Below are positions 34,112 through 43,563 of a stretch of DNA of 64,000 nucleotides, in pieces. Below the pieces are notes generated by a model, which did not search any database, was not told the origin of the DNA, and saw only the letters and a program-made list of their open reading frames with translations. Made by a program: the position numbers and the translations under genes. The stretch is from Betaproteobacteria bacterium (lineage in GTDB: Bacteria; Pseudomonadota; Gammaproteobacteria; Burkholderiales; Burkholderiaceae_F): contig BOKW01000001.1 in NCBI GenBank assembly GCA_016861185.1, positions 496,001-560,000 of the forward strand, read 5' to 3'. Position 1 is the first letter of the stretch, and each line of letters begins with the position of its first letter.

Positions 34112-35053
34112 TCAGGCCGACTTGCGTTCGAAGTTGGTGAGGCTCACGCCCGCCATTGTGACGAGTCCGCCGACGACCATCGAGACCAGCAGCGGTTCGC
34201 CGAGCACGAGCACCGCGAGCGTCACGCCGAACACCGGCACGAGGTTCGTGAACACCGCGGCGCGCGCCGCGCCGAGCGATTTCACGCCTTCGTAGAACCA
34301 GACGAAGGCCACGGCGGTGCCGAACAATCCCATGTACGCCAGAGCGGCGAATTCGATGGCGCCGAGCCTTTCCCACTGCACCTGCGGCAGCTCGAAGGCG
34401 GCGACCGCAGCCAGAAGCAGCAGGCCGACCGCCGACGCGTACGCGGTGGTCGCAAGCGGCGAAAGCGCATCGGGCCGGCGCATCATCGCGCGGCCGACCA
34501 GCGTGTAGACGACCCACGACAGCACGCCGCAGAACATCAGCGCCTCGCCGGCGCCGATCGCCCCGGCGCCGAGCGAAGCCGGGTCGCCGCGCGAGACGAC
34601 GATCGACGCACCGGCGAACGCGACCGCCACACCGAGCCACTGCCACCATGCGAAGCGCAGCCGGAAGACCAGCCACGCCGCGACCGCGGTCAGCGCCGGG
34701 TTGGTCGCGATGATCAGCGCTGCGCGCCCGGCCGGAAGGCGTTCGAGGGCGCCGAAGAAGAACGCGTTGTACGCGAAGATGCCGGTCGCGCCGAGCACGC
34801 CGATGCCGATCCACTGCCGCGCGCTCGGCTTCGGCAGCCCGCCTTCGCGCTGCCACAGATAGGCGATCAGAAGGGCGGACGCGAGCACGTAGCGTGCTGC
34901 GGCCGCGACGAAGTGCGGCATTTCCAGCGCGAGGCGGCGCCCCGCGATGAAGGTCCCGCCCCAGAAAAGCGCCACCAGCACGAGCCGCAGGTACAACCCC
35001 GCGCGCGACGCGGTCGCGGTGGACCCGGCGGCGGGCGAGGCGATCGATGTCAT
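34112..35053 (-). CDS. DMT-superfamily (EamA) transporter
   Basis: A 313-residue inner-membrane protein with ten predicted helices and two EamA repeats. FWGGTFIAGRRLALEMPHF opens the first repeat, and LSWVVYTLVGRAMMRR opens the second. Such proteins export amino acids or metabolites, but the substrate is unknown. The start at 35053 removes an 18-residue non-family extension. The racemase gene follows on the same strand. Confidence 0.9.
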   Translation of the reverse strand: MTSIASPAAGSTATASRAGLYLRLVLVALFWGGTFIAGRRLALEMPHFVAAAARYVLASALLIAYLWQREGGLPKPSARQWIGIGVLGATGIFAYNAFFFGALERLPAGRAALIIATNPALTAVAAWLVFRLRFAWWQWLGVAVAFAGASIVVSRGDPASLGAGAIGAGEALMFCGVLSWVVYTLVGRAMMRRPDALSPLATTAYASAVGLLLLAAVAAFELPQVQWERLGAIEFAALAYMGLFGTAVAFVWFYEGVKSLGAARAAVFTNLVPVFGVTLAVLVLGEPLLVSMVVGGLVTMAGVSLTNFERKSA

Positions 35054-35139
35054 GGTCTTTCCGCGTGCCGAACGTATCCGTTCCGGTCGAACGACGCCAC
35101 TCGTCACAAGCGCGATGGCCGTCCGACGCCGAAGAACAG

Positions 35140-35160
35140 CCCCCCTTTCGTAAAGGGGGG
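35140..35160. repeat. CCCCCCTTT/AAAGGGGGG hairpin repeat
   Basis: A perfect 9-bp stem with a CGT loop, followed by AAGGGGGGATTTC. The same kind of element recurs at 43683-43860 and 59129-59193. Here it lies just beyond the end of the efflux operon and may assist termination. Confidence 0.7.
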
Positions 35161-35177
35161 AAGGGGGGATTTCTTCG

Positions 35178-36650
35178 TCACCGCAACGACTTCTCCATGT
35201 TCGCCGCCAGCTTCGGCGCCCCTTCCCACCCGCCGCCCAACGCGCGGATCAGCGCGACCGTCGCGAGCGCGCGTTCGCGCTCGATCTGCGTGGCAGCGCG
35301 GCGTGTGGCGAGCACCTGGCGCTCGGCGTCGATGACCTCCAGATAGTTGACGTAGCCGGCACGGTAGCGCGTGCCCGACAGGTCCGCGGCGCGCTGCGCG
35401 GACTCGACCGAGCTCGCCTGTTCCGCCGCCTGCTGCGCGAGGAGGCGCAGGCCCGACAGCCCGTCCTCGACTTCGCGCAGCGCGCCGAGCACGGTCTGCC
35501 GATACGCGGCGACCGCCTCTTCGTAAGCCGCTTCGGCGCCGCGCTCGTTCGCCGCCCGGCGGCCGCCGTCGAAGACCGTCAGCGAAAGTGCCGTGCCGGC
35601 CAGCGGGCCGAGTGCCCAGGTGCGGCTCGCGCTGCGCGCGAGATCGCCGAACTCGGCCGACTCGAGTCCGAGCAGTCCGGTCAGCGTCAGCCGCGGAAAC
35701 CACGCCGCGCGCGCCACGCCGATGCGCGCATTGGCCGCCGCCATCGCGCGCTCGGCCGCGGCGATGTCGGGCCGGCGCTCGAGCAGCGAAGAAGGCAGCC
35801 CCGCAGGGACCGCGATCGGTGCGAACGCGAGCGGCTGCGGCGCGAGCGCCAGCTCCGCCGGCGCCTTGCCGACCAGCACCGCGAGCGCGTGTTCGATCTC
35901 GGCACGCCGGCGCTCGAGCGCGACGCGTTCGGCGCGCGTCGTCGCCAGCTCCGTCTTCGCACGCGCCACGTCCAACTCGGCGATTTCGCCGGCTTTGAGG
36001 CGCCGCTCGACGAGCGCCAGCGCCTGTTCGCGCAGTCTGACCGTTTCGGCGAGCAGCGCGATCTCGGCGTCGAGCCCGCGCAGCGCGAGATAGTTGGCCG
36101 CCACGTCGGCCTGGATCGCGAGCAGCAGCGACTTGTACAGCCCTTCGGTCTGTTCGACGTCGGCGCGCGCGGCCGCGACCGCGTTCGCGACGCGGCCGAA
36201 CAGGTCGACCTCGTAGCTCGCCAAGGCCTGCGCGCGCCAGAGCGTCTGCGCCGACACGTCGGCATCGGCCGGCAGGCCCTGCGACGCCGGCGAGGCGCGG
36301 AAGCGCGTTGCGCCGAAGCCCGCTTCGATCTGCGGGAAGCGCTGCGACTCGGCGATGCCCGCCGCGGCGCGCGCCTGCGCGAGCCGTGCGAACCCGGCCC
36401 TCAAGGTCTGGTTGGCGCGCGCGGCTTCTGCCTGCAATTCGTCGAGCTTCGGATCGCCGAAGATCGTCCACCATTCGCCGCGCGCGAGCGCATCGCTCGG
36501 CTGCGCGAGCTTCCATTGCGCCGATTCGGGCACGCTCTCCTTGAACGCCGCACCGACCTGCGCGGCGGGCCGCTGATAGGTCGGCGCCACGCTGCAGGCG
36601 GCGAGCAGCACCGTTGCGGCGAGCGCGGTGGCGTGAAGTTGGGGTGACAT
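35178..36650 (-). CDS. outer-membrane efflux lipoprotein (OprM/NodT family)
   Basis: Outer-membrane channel of a tripartite RND pump, 490 residues. The lipobox LLAACS sets the lipid-modified Cys near residue 19. The two OEP repeats (about 60-250 and 270-470) end in typical YLEVIDAERQ and ALGGGWEGAP. The start at 36650 gives the signal peptide. It is last of three efflux genes on this strand, separated from the RND gene by a 153-bp gap that holds a palindromic repeat. Confidence 0.93.
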   Translation of the reverse strand: MSPQLHATALAATVLLAACSVAPTYQRPAAQVGAAFKESVPESAQWKLAQPSDALARGEWWTIFGDPKLDELQAEAARANQTLRAGFARLAQARAAAGIAESQRFPQIEAGFGATRFRASPASQGLPADADVSAQTLWRAQALASYEVDLFGRVANAVAAARADVEQTEGLYKSLLLAIQADVAANYLALRGLDAEIALLAETVRLREQALALVERRLKAGEIAELDVARAKTELATTRAERVALERRRAEIEHALAVLVGKAPAELALAPQPLAFAPIAVPAGLPSSLLERRPDIAAAERAMAAANARIGVARAAWFPRLTLTGLLGLESAEFGDLARSASRTWALGPLAGTALSLTVFDGGRRAANERGAEAAYEEAVAAYRQTVLGALREVEDGLSGLRLLAQQAAEQASSVESAQRAADLSGTRYRAGYVNYLEVIDAERQVLATRRAATQIERERALATVALIRALGGGWEGAPKLAANMEKSLR

Positions 36651-36672
36651 CGTTCGTTCTCCAAAGACTTTG

Positions 36673-36793
36673 TTCACCACCGAGACACAGAGGGCACAGA
36701 GAAGAGCAAAACGCTGCAGCGCGGTTGCCCCGGCTTGCGCCGTGGCGACGGAACGAATGCCGTTCTCTGTGCTCTCCGTGTCTCTGTGGTTAA
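36673..36793. repeat. palindromic ACAGAGACACAGAG repeat, copy 1
   Basis: The left arm (36673-36703, CACCGAGACACAGAGGGCAC core) and right arm (36763-36793, GTGCTCTCCGTGTCTCTGTGG core) are inverted. A 59-base spacer lies between. It sits between the RND and outer-membrane genes. Other copies are at 48871 and 51429. Confidence 0.75.
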
Positions 36794-36803
36794 CCAGTGC
36801 ATA

Positions 36804-39800
36804 TCATTCTTCGCGCGGCGCGGCGTGCACGGTCGCGGGCAGCGCCCCGCCGGCCGGCTTGCGCGCGAAGCGCTCGGCGAGTTGACGCAGCAGCACGTAG
36901 AAGACGGGCGTCAAGGCGAGCCCGAACAGCGTGACGCCGAGCATTCCCGAGAACACCGCCACGCCGATCGCGCGCCGCATCTCGCTCCCCGCGCCGGTGG
37001 AGAACGCGAGCGGCGCCACGCCCATGATGAAGGCGAACGAAGTCATCAGGATCGGCCGCAGCCGCAGCCGGCTCGCTTCGATCGCGGCGGCCACGATCGA
37101 GCGGCCGCGCCGCTCCAGCTCGCGCGCGAATTCGACGATCAGGATCGCATTCTTCGCCGCCAGGCCCACCAGCACGATCAACGCGATCTGCGTGAAGATG
37201 TTGTTGTCGCCGCGCGTGACCCATACGCCCGCGATCGCGGACAGCAGCGTCATCGGCACGATCAGGATCACCGCCAGCGGCAGCGTCCAGCTCTCATACA
37301 GCGCAGCGAGCACCAGGAACACCAGCAGCACCGCGAGCGGGAAAACGATCAGCCCCGCGTTGCCGGCCAGGATCTCCTGATAGGTCAGTTCGGTCCACTC
37401 GAAGCTGACGCCCTTCGGCAGCGTCTCCTTCGCGATGCGCTCGACCGCCGCTTGCGCCTGCCCCGAGCTGAAGCCGGGCGCGGGTGCGCCGTTGATCTCG
37501 GCCGCGGTGTAGGCGTTGTAGCGCGTGACGCGATCCGGGCCGAAGCTCGGCTGCACCTTCAGCAGCGACGCGAGCGGAACCATCTCGCCGCGATCGTTGC
37601 GCGTCTTGAGTTTCCCGATGTCCTCCGCGTGCGCGCGGAACGGCGCGTCCGCCTGCAGCTTGACCTGGTAGGTGCGGCCGAAGCGGTTGAAGTCGTTCAC
37701 GTACAGCGAGCCGAGGTAGATCTGCATCGTGTCGAACACGTCGGTCACCGACACGCCGAGCTGCTTGGCTTTGACGCGATCGACGTCGGCGAGCAACTGC
37801 GGCACGTTGATCTGGTAGCTCGTGAACAGCCCCGCCAGCTCGGGCGTCTGGTAGGCCTTGGCGAGGAAGGCCTTGACCGCGCCGTCGAGCGCTTCGTAGC
37901 CCGCAGCGCCGCGGTCCTCGATCTGCAGCTTGAAGCCGCCGATCGTGCCGAGCCCCTGCACCGGCGGCGGCGGGAACACCATCGTGAACGCGTCCTGGAT
38001 GCCGGCGAACTGCCGGTTCAGCGCACCCGCGATCGCGAAGCCGGACAGTTCCGGCGAACGCCGCTCGTCGAAGTTCTTCAGCGTGACGAACACGATGCCC
38101 GCGTTCGAGCTGTTGGTGAAGCCGTTGATCGACAGCCCGGGAAACGCGACCGAGGCTTCCACGCCCGGCTGCTTCAGCGCGATGTCCGACATGCGGCGGA
38201 TCACCTCTTCGGTGCGGTCGAGCGAGGCGCCGTCCGGCAGTTGCGCGAAGCCGACCAGGTACTGCTTGTCCTGGCTCGGCACGAAGCCGCGCGGCACGGC
38301 GTTGAAGCTCACGACCGCGATCGCGGTCAGCAGCGCGTACACGCCGAGCGCCGCCGCCTTGTGGCCGAGCACGCGCGTCACGCCCGTGCCGTACGCGTCC
38401 GAAGAACGCTTGAAGAAGCGGTTGAAGAGTCGGAAGAAGCCGCCGAACACGGCGTCCATGGCGCGGCCGAAACGATCCTTCTGCGCGCCGTGCGGCTGCA
38501 GCAGCCGCGCGGCGAGCGCCGGCGACAGCGTCAGCGAGTTGAACGTCGAGATGACGGTCGAAATCGCGATCGTCAGCGCGAACTGCTGGTAGAACTGGCC
38601 CGTCAGCCCCGGCACGAACGCCAGCGGCACGAACACGGCGACCAGCACCAGGCCGATCGCGACGATCGGACCGCTCACTTCCTCCATCGCCTTGTACGTG
38701 GCGTCGCGCGGCGACAAGCCGGCGGCGATGTTGCGCTCGACGTTCTCCACCACGACGATCGCGTCGTCGACGACGATCCCGATCGCCAGCACGAGCCCGA
38801 ACAGCGACAGCGCGTTGATCGAGAAGCCGAACGCGAGCATCAGCGCGAAGGTGCCGACGATCGACACCGGCACCGCGATCAGCGGGATGATCGACGCGCG
38901 CCAGTTCTGCAGGAACACGATCACCACCAGCACGACCAGCAGCACCGCTTCGAGCAGCGTCTTCACGACCGCGTTGATCGAGCTCTTCACGAAGCGCGTG
39001 GTGTCGTAGACGATCTGCCACGACACGCCTTCGGGCATGTCCGCTTCGAGCTGCGCCATCGCCGCGCGCACGCCGTCGGCGATTTCGATCGCGTTCGATC
39101 CCGGCGACTGGAAGATGCCGATCGCCACCGCCGGGTTGTTGTTCAGCAGGCTGCGCAGCGAATAGTCGGCCGCGCCCAGCTCGATGCGCGCGACGTCGCG
39201 CAGCCGCGTGACCGCGCCGTCGGCCGCGGTCTTGATCACGATGTCGCCGAATTCCTCTTCGGTCGCGAGCCGGCCGCGCGCGTTGACCGCGAGCTGGTAG
39301 TCCACGCCGGGCACGCTGGGCGAGGCGCCGATCACGCCGGCGGCGACGTTGGCGTTCTGCTCGCGGATCGCGCGTGCGACGTCGGTCGCGGTCAGGTTGC
39401 GCGCGGCGACCTTGTCGGGGTCGAGCCACACGCGCATCGCGTAGTCGCCCGCGCCCCAGATGATCACCTGGCCCACGCCCGGCACGCGATTCAGCACGTC
39501 CTTGACGTTGAGCACCGCGTAGTTGCGCAGGTAGTTGGCGTCGTAGCGCTCGTTCGGCGACACCAGGTGCACGACCATCGTCAGGTCGGGCGAGCTTTTC
39601 ACGGTCGTGACGCCGAGCCGGCGCACTTCCTCGGGCAGCCGCGGCAGCGCCTGCGACACGCGGTTCTGCACGAGCTGCTGCGCGAGGTCGGGATCGGTGC
39701 CGAGCTTGAAAGTGACGGTGAGCGTGAGCACGCCGTCGCTCGTCGCCTGCGAACCCATGTACAGCATGCCTTCGGTGCCGTTGATCGCCTCTTCGAGCGG

Positions 39801-39995
39801 CGTGGCGACGGTCTCGGCGATCACCTTCGGGTTCGCGCCCGGGTACATCGCGCGTACGACGACCGCCGGCGGCGCGACCTCGGGATACTCGGAGACCGGC
39901 AGCTTCCACAGCGCGATCGCGCCCGACAGGAAGATGACGATCGACAGAACCGCCGCGAGGATGGGACGGTCGATGAAGTGTTGTGACAGTTTCAT
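36804..39995 (-). CDS. RND multidrug efflux transporter, inner-membrane subunit
   Basis: A 1063-residue proton-driven pump of the HAE-1 (AcrB/MexF) family. The first helix is followed by PVSEYPEVAPPAVVV. Helix 4 contains GIVVDDAIVVVENVER with the two Asp of the proton relay. The second half starts with KAAALGVYALLTAIAV. YPGANPKVIAETVATPLE is an HAE-1 hallmark. Overall it looks nearest to BpeF/MexF. The adaptor gene is 56 bp upstream and the channel gene downstream. No regulator gene is adjacent. Confidence 0.95.
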   Translation of the reverse strand: MKLSQHFIDRPILAAVLSIVIFLSGAIALWKLPVSEYPEVAPPAVVVRAMYPGANPKVIAETVATPLEEAINGTEGMLYMGSQATSDGVLTLTVTFKLGTDPDLAQQLVQNRVSQALPRLPEEVRRLGVTTVKSSPDLTMVVHLVSPNERYDANYLRNYAVLNVKDVLNRVPGVGQVIIWGAGDYAMRVWLDPDKVAARNLTATDVARAIREQNANVAAGVIGASPSVPGVDYQLAVNARGRLATEEEFGDIVIKTAADGAVTRLRDVARIELGAADYSLRSLLNNNPAVAIGIFQSPGSNAIEIADGVRAAMAQLEADMPEGVSWQIVYDTTRFVKSSINAVVKTLLEAVLLVVLVVIVFLQNWRASIIPLIAVPVSIVGTFALMLAFGFSINALSLFGLVLAIGIVVDDAIVVVENVERNIAAGLSPRDATYKAMEEVSGPIVAIGLVLVAVFVPLAFVPGLTGQFYQQFALTIAISTVISTFNSLTLSPALAARLLQPHGAQKDRFGRAMDAVFGGFFRLFNRFFKRSSDAYGTGVTRVLGHKAAALGVYALLTAIAVVSFNAVPRGFVPSQDKQYLVGFAQLPDGASLDRTEEVIRRMSDIALKQPGVEASVAFPGLSINGFTNSSNAGIVFVTLKNFDERRSPELSGFAIAGALNRQFAGIQDAFTMVFPPPPVQGLGTIGGFKLQIEDRGAAGYEALDGAVKAFLAKAYQTPELAGLFTSYQINVPQLLADVDRVKAKQLGVSVTDVFDTMQIYLGSLYVNDFNRFGRTYQVKLQADAPFRAHAEDIGKLKTRNDRGEMVPLASLLKVQPSFGPDRVTRYNAYTAAEINGAPAPGFSSGQAQAAVERIAKETLPKGVSFEWTELTYQEILAGNAGLIVFPLAVLLVFLVLAALYESWTLPLAVILIVPMTLLSAIAGVWVTRGDNNIFTQIALIVLVGLAAKNAILIVEFARELERRGRSIVAAAIEASRLRLRPILMTSFAFIMGVAPLAFSTGAGSEMRRAIGVAVFSGMLGVTLFGLALTPVFYVLLRQLAERFARKPAGGALPATVHAAPREE

Positions 39996-40051
39996 GGTGG
40001 TCTGGCTTTCCCTTCATCCCGAGCCCCGCCTCCGCAGGACCCGGAACGACG

Positions 40052-41296
40052 TCAGGATGCTTGTCCGTCGGTCTTCGCCCCTGCACTCGGCGCGCCGCTG
40101 CGCCGCTGTGCAAGCTCGGGCTTTTCGTCCATGCGCACCGGGTTCGGCGCGACGACGGCGCCGGGCCGAACGCGCTGGATGCCGTTGACGACGATCGTTT
40201 CGCCGGCGGCGAGGCCCTCGCGCACGACGCGCAGGCCGTCGACCACGGGGCCGAGCTTCACTTCGCGGTAGGCGACCTTGTTGTCGGCGCCGACGACGAA
40301 CACGAACTTGCGGTTCTGGTCGGTTCCGACCGCGCGGTCGTTGATCAGCACCGCGTTCTTCTCGCCCGCGCCGCCGACCTTCAGCCGCGCGAACATGCCC
40401 GGCGTCAGCAGCCCGTCCTTGTTGTCGAACACCGCGCGCACGCGGATCGTTCCGGACTGCGGGTCGATGCGGTTGTCGACGAACTCGATCGAACCCTGGC
40501 GCGGGAAAGCGTCCTCGTTGGCCAGCGCCATGCGGATCGGAATGCGCCGCGCGTTGCGGTCGCCGGGGCGGGCGCCGGCGGCGGCCGCGTACTTCAGGAA
40601 GGTCTGCTCGTCCGCTTCGAAAGTGGCGTAGATCGGCGACGTCGAGACGATCGACGTCAGCGCCGGTCCGCTCGCACCCGCGGCGACCAGGTTGCCGACC
40701 GTGACTTCGGCGCGGCTCACGCGGCCGCTGATCGGCGCGGTGACGCGCGTGTAGCCGAGGTTCAGCCGCGCCAGCTCGAGCGCTGCCTGCGCCGACTGCA
40801 GCGCGGCCTGCGCCTCGCGCTGCGCGTTGGCGCGCTCCTCGAACTCGCGCTGGGCGATCGCGCGGTCCTCGAGCAATCGCTTCGCGCGCTCGGCTTCGGA
40901 GTTCGTGAGCGCGAGCCGCGCCTGCGCCCCTGCCAGCGCCGCTTCGGCGCGCGCGACCTCGGCCGCGTACGGCTTGGGATCGATCACGAACAGCGTGTCG
41001 CCCTTGTTGACCAGCGCGCCGGGCGTGAAGTGGATCGACTCGATGTAACCGGCCACGCGCGGGCGCACTTCGACCTTGTCGATCGCTTCGAGCCGGCCCG
41101 AGAACTCGTCGAACTCGGTGATGCGCTTCTCGAGCGCCGCCGCGACCGACACCGGCACCGCGGCCGGCAGCGCGGAGGCCTGCGCCGCCGCCTTCACCGG
41201 CGCGTCGAAGTACGCGTACGCGCCGATTGCGCCGACGACGGCGACGGCGATCGCCAGCCGCGCTGGCGTGAACTTCCGCTTGTCATTCGAATCCAT
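40052..41296 (-). CDS. RND efflux periplasmic adaptor (membrane fusion protein)
   Basis: A 414-residue adaptor with one N-terminal membrane helix (about 12-30) and no lipobox Cys. The lipoyl domain halves are GYIESIHFTPGALVNKGDTLFVID and VTAPISGRVSRAEV. A long helical hairpin rich in Ala, Glu and Arg lies between. The beta-barrel and membrane-proximal parts end with ETIVVNGIQRVRPG. It resembles MexE/BpeE. It is the first gene of the efflux operon; the 110-bp gap upstream should hold the promoter. Confidence 0.93.
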   Translation of the reverse strand: MDSNDKRKFTPARLAIAVAVVGAIGAYAYFDAPVKAAAQASALPAAVPVSVAAALEKRITEFDEFSGRLEAIDKVEVRPRVAGYIESIHFTPGALVNKGDTLFVIDPKPYAAEVARAEAALAGAQARLALTNSEAERAKRLLEDRAIAQREFEERANAQREAQAALQSAQAALELARLNLGYTRVTAPISGRVSRAEVTVGNLVAAGASGPALTSIVSTSPIYATFEADEQTFLKYAAAAGARPGDRNARRIPIRMALANEDAFPRQGSIEFVDNRIDPQSGTIRVRAVFDNKDGLLTPGMFARLKVGGAGEKNAVLINDRAVGTDQNRKFVFVVGADNKVAYREVKLGPVVDGLRVVREGLAAGETIVVNGIQRVRPGAVVAPNPVRMDEKPELAQRRSGAPSAGAKTDGQAS

Positions 41297-41406
41297 GGAA
41301 TCGCTCTCCGCTTAGATTTCGTACTTCATCGAGGCGCGATCGTCGCGATCCTCGGTTGCCGCGCCGTTGCAGCGCGTGCCGCGCGTGTTTCACTTGAAAC
41401 CGGGCG

Positions 41407-41970
41407 TCATCTGCCCCAGTCCGCCGACAGGCGCAGCTGCACCTCCGCCGCGGCCGACGCCGAAGCGATCGCGATGAACGCCCAGCCGCCCTGCCGGCCG
41501 TCTTCGTAGAGAGAGTAGGCAACCATCCGGTAGCGCGCGCCGTGTGCGTCGATGGTGCGATCGTCTTCGCGTTCGATGCGGCGGCCCGGTCGTCGCGCGT
41601 CGAGCAGCGCCCGCTCGAACAATTCCACGGCCGTCTGCGCGTCGGCGCGGCGCGCCCAGACCTCGCAGTTGCCGCGCGGCTTCAACAGGATCACGTACTC
41701 GCCGCTTTCGTCGGTCGCCGACCACACTTCGCCGCGTTCGCCCTGCAGGACGGCGCGCGTGAATGCAGGATCGGTCCGCCCGAAGCCGCGGCTTCGCACC
41801 CACTCGGCCAGCGCCGCCTCGTCGCCGTAATGCGCGAGGCAGGACGCGGCGAACAGTTCGTGCGCGATCTGCGCCTGCCGCTGCGCGCGCGTTTCCTGCG
41901 CCTGCGCCGGCGGCGCGAAGACGGACGCGCACAAGGCGAGTGCGGCGGTCAACCAAGCCGGTGCGTTCAT
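41407..41970 (-). CDS. unknown exported protein
   Basis: A 187-residue protein with a signal peptide ending near AQAQE (residue 25). The mature part has one early Cys (AASCLAHYG) and a second (GNCEVWARR). The segment CLAHYGDEAALAEWVRSRGF recalls NMCC_0638-like exported proteins, but I am not certain. It is the last gene on this strand before the efflux operon and may be the tail of the small-gene cluster, 65 bp away. Confidence 0.65.
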   Translation of the reverse strand: MNAPAWLTAALALCASVFAPPAQAQETRAQRQAQIAHELFAASCLAHYGDEAALAEWVRSRGFGRTDPAFTRAVLQGERGEVWSATDESGEYVILLKPRGNCEVWARRADAQTAVELFERALLDARRPGRRIEREDDRTIDAHGARYRMVAYSLYEDGRQGGWAFIAIASASAAAEVQLRLSADWGR

Positions 41971-42035
41971 CCTGAGAGCTCGCCGCCGCGCCGCGGGCAC
42001 CGCGCAGCCGGATCGTTGAATCGCTGGCGAACGGC

Positions 42036-42188
42036 TCAAGCGATGGCGTCGAGCGCGTGCAGCCGCAGCGCGATGCCGATGTCGTTGAGCGCGTATTCGT
42101 CGGCGTATTCGGTCGCGCCGGCCGCCGGTTCGCGGCCCGCGGCCTCGTCGTCGGCGTAAGCGCCGCCGGGGTGGAAGTCGTCGTTCAT
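42036..42188 (-). CDS. unknown 50-residue acidic protein
   Basis: A short gene that is easily missed. AAGGAGAT lies eight bases before the ATG at 42188. The protein (MNDDFHPGGAYADDEAAGRE at the start) is rich in Asp, Glu and Ala, and ends in a helix-like ALNDIGIALRLHALDAIA. It starts 22 bp after the DUF1127 gene on the same strand. I do not recognise it. Confidence 0.65.
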   Translation of the reverse strand: MNDDFHPGGAYADDEAAGREPAAGATEYADEYALNDIGIALRLHALDAIA

Positions 42189-42210
42189 CGCGTGATCTCC
42201 TTCGCTTCGT

Positions 42211-42414
42211 TCATGCGCGCCAGAAGGGTTTGCTCGCCTCGCGGCGGATCGCCTCGAGGTCGAGGCCCATGTCGCGCCGCTGCCGTTCGTCGAGCTCGGC
42301 GAGGTTGCAGCGGTCGCGCGCCCGCTGCGCCCACGCGTCGACGGTCTCGGCGAATCGCCTCAGGAACGCCGCGACCGGGGCGACCCGCGCCGGCAGTCCG
42401 ATCCGCGCGCTCAT
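42211..42414 (-). CDS. DUF1127 small protein
   Basis: A 67-residue basic protein. CNLAELDERQRRDMGLDLEAIRREASKPFWR matches the DUF1127 core, found in small Arg-rich proteins that in other bacteria affect phosphate, carbon and RNA metabolism. The start overlaps the stop of the acetyltransferase (ATGA), implying coupled translation. The 50-residue gene follows after 22 bp. Confidence 0.85.
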   Translation of the reverse strand: MSARIGLPARVAPVAAFLRRFAETVDAWAQRARDRCNLAELDERQRRDMGLDLEAIRREASKPFWRA

Positions 42415-43046
42415 GCCGGCGCTCCGAGCGCGCAGCACTGCGACCACGACTCGACCGGCATAGCGGGGGCGCGGCGGATCGGCGCGGCCGTTTCGGCCGC
42501 GGGTGGCAGCGTCTTGACGACCCGCACGAGACGTGCGTCGGTCGGATGGCGCCGCTGGCTGAAGCCGAGCCTGTGCGCAAACGCGAGCATCGACGCGTTG
42601 TCGGCGAACACGTCGCCGTACAGCACGCGCACGCCCGTGCGTTCGGCGCAGCGAAGCAGTCCACGCAGCAGTCGCGCACCGATGCCGAGACCCTGCCAGT
42701 CGTCGGCAACGACCAGCGCGAACTCGCGCGCGTCGGCGGCTGCGTCTTCGGCCGTCGCGTAGCGCGCTTCGCCGATCGCGATCTCGCGCTCGCCCTCGCG
42801 GACGATCGCCAGCAGCGCCGCCTCGTCGGGTGCCACACGCGTCAGGCGCGCGCGCCAGGGTTCCGAGAGCTCGTTGACGACGGCGTGGAAGCGGCGGTAG
42901 CGCGAGGCACCGGACAGCGCACGCACCAGGCCGTCGAGCAGCGCACCGTCGCCCGGACGCACGTGCCGCAGGAACACCGACGCGGTGTCGCGCGGCGGAT
43001 GTTCTGCGCCGATTTCCAGGGTCGTTCCGTTTACGCGCGCGTCCAT
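42411..43046 (-). CDS. GNAT-family N-acetyltransferase
   Basis: A 211-residue acetyl-CoA-dependent transferase. Residues 20-165 have the GNAT fold: VFLRHVRPGDGALLDGL opens it, FALVVADDWQGLGIGARLLRGLL is the acetyl-CoA loop (QGLGIG), and VFADNASMLAFAHRLGF is the C-terminal half. The fold resembles the GNAT domain at the end of Pat-like lysine acetyltransferases, but here it stands alone. It lies 28 bp downstream of the DUF2917 gene and overlaps the DUF1127 gene. Confidence 0.88.
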   Translation of the reverse strand: MDARVNGTTLEIGAEHPPRDTASVFLRHVRPGDGALLDGLVRALSGASRYRRFHAVVNELSEPWRARLTRVAPDEAALLAIVREGEREIAIGEARYATAEDAAADAREFALVVADDWQGLGIGARLLRGLLRCAERTGVRVLYGDVFADNASMLAFAHRLGFSQRRHPTDARLVRVVKTLPPAAETAAPIRRAPAMPVESWSQCCALGAPA

Positions 43047-43074
43047 GTCGGGCTCCTTCCGTTACGAAGGCGAC

Positions 43075-43371
43075 TTACGCGGCCAGGCGCAGTCCGGATG
43101 CATCCGCGCGGGCGGCGCGTCCGTCCGTCGCGGCGGGCGCGCCCGGCGCAAGCACGATCAGGTCGGTGTCGTTCATCGCGTCGACGAGGACCAGCCCCGG
43201 CCGGTCGATCGTGAAGCTCTGGCCGCTCGCGATGAATACGTCGCGCGGGTCGCCTTCCTGCGTGATCCAGACGAGACCGTTGAACACCGCGACGCTGCGT
43301 CCTTCGCCGTCGTGGATGCGCAGGGTCGCGCCCCGGCGCAGTCGGGTCGGGCCGAAGTCGATGGGGTTCAT
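43075..43371 (-). CDS. DUF2917 protein
   Basis: A 98-residue cupin-like small protein. LRRGATLRIHDGEGRSVAVF, VWITQEGDPRDVFIASGQSF and PGLVLVDAMND match DUF2917, a family of Burkholderiales often found beside LysR or GNAT genes. No metal site is obvious. It belongs to a run of small genes on this strand. The function is unknown. Confidence 0.85.
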   Translation of the reverse strand: MNPIDFGPTRLRRGATLRIHDGEGRSVAVFNGLVWITQEGDPRDVFIASGQSFTIDRPGLVLVDAMNDTDLIVLAPGAPAATDGRAARADASGLRLAA

Positions 43372-43411
43372 GGCGATTCCTTTCCGTGCGCGGTCGCCGC
43401 GCGTTGCGTGT

Positions 43412-43513
43412 TCAGGCGGCCGGCATCACGACCGTCAGTACCAGCCAGCTCGCCGAGGCGAGCGTGGCGAGCGTCGCCAGCGCGAAGCGCTGTGGTACAT
43501 GCTGTTGCTTCAT
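43412..43513 (-). CDS. 33-residue single-helix membrane peptide
   Basis: The ATG at 43513 has GGAG seven bases upstream. The product is MKQQHVPQRF followed by one hydrophobic helix to VVMPAA. It lies 40 bp upstream of the DUF2917 gene and is probably the first gene of the small-gene cluster. The evidence is the ribosome site and helix only. Confidence 0.5.
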   Translation of the reverse strand: MKQQHVPQRFALATLATLASASWLVLTVVMPAA

Positions 43514-43563
43514 TCGCTTCTCCATGCGTTTGCTTTGATTGCGAACGCATCTTCCCGAGGGCG

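Noticed and set aside
36735..39986. A very long plus-strand open frame opposite the RND transporter, and similar ones opposite gspD, the indolepyruvate oxidoreductase and the hybrid kinase
   Set aside because: They are mirror frames caused by high third-position GC. Their translations are Arg/His/Asp-rich without family motifs, while the opposite strand encodes complete known proteins.
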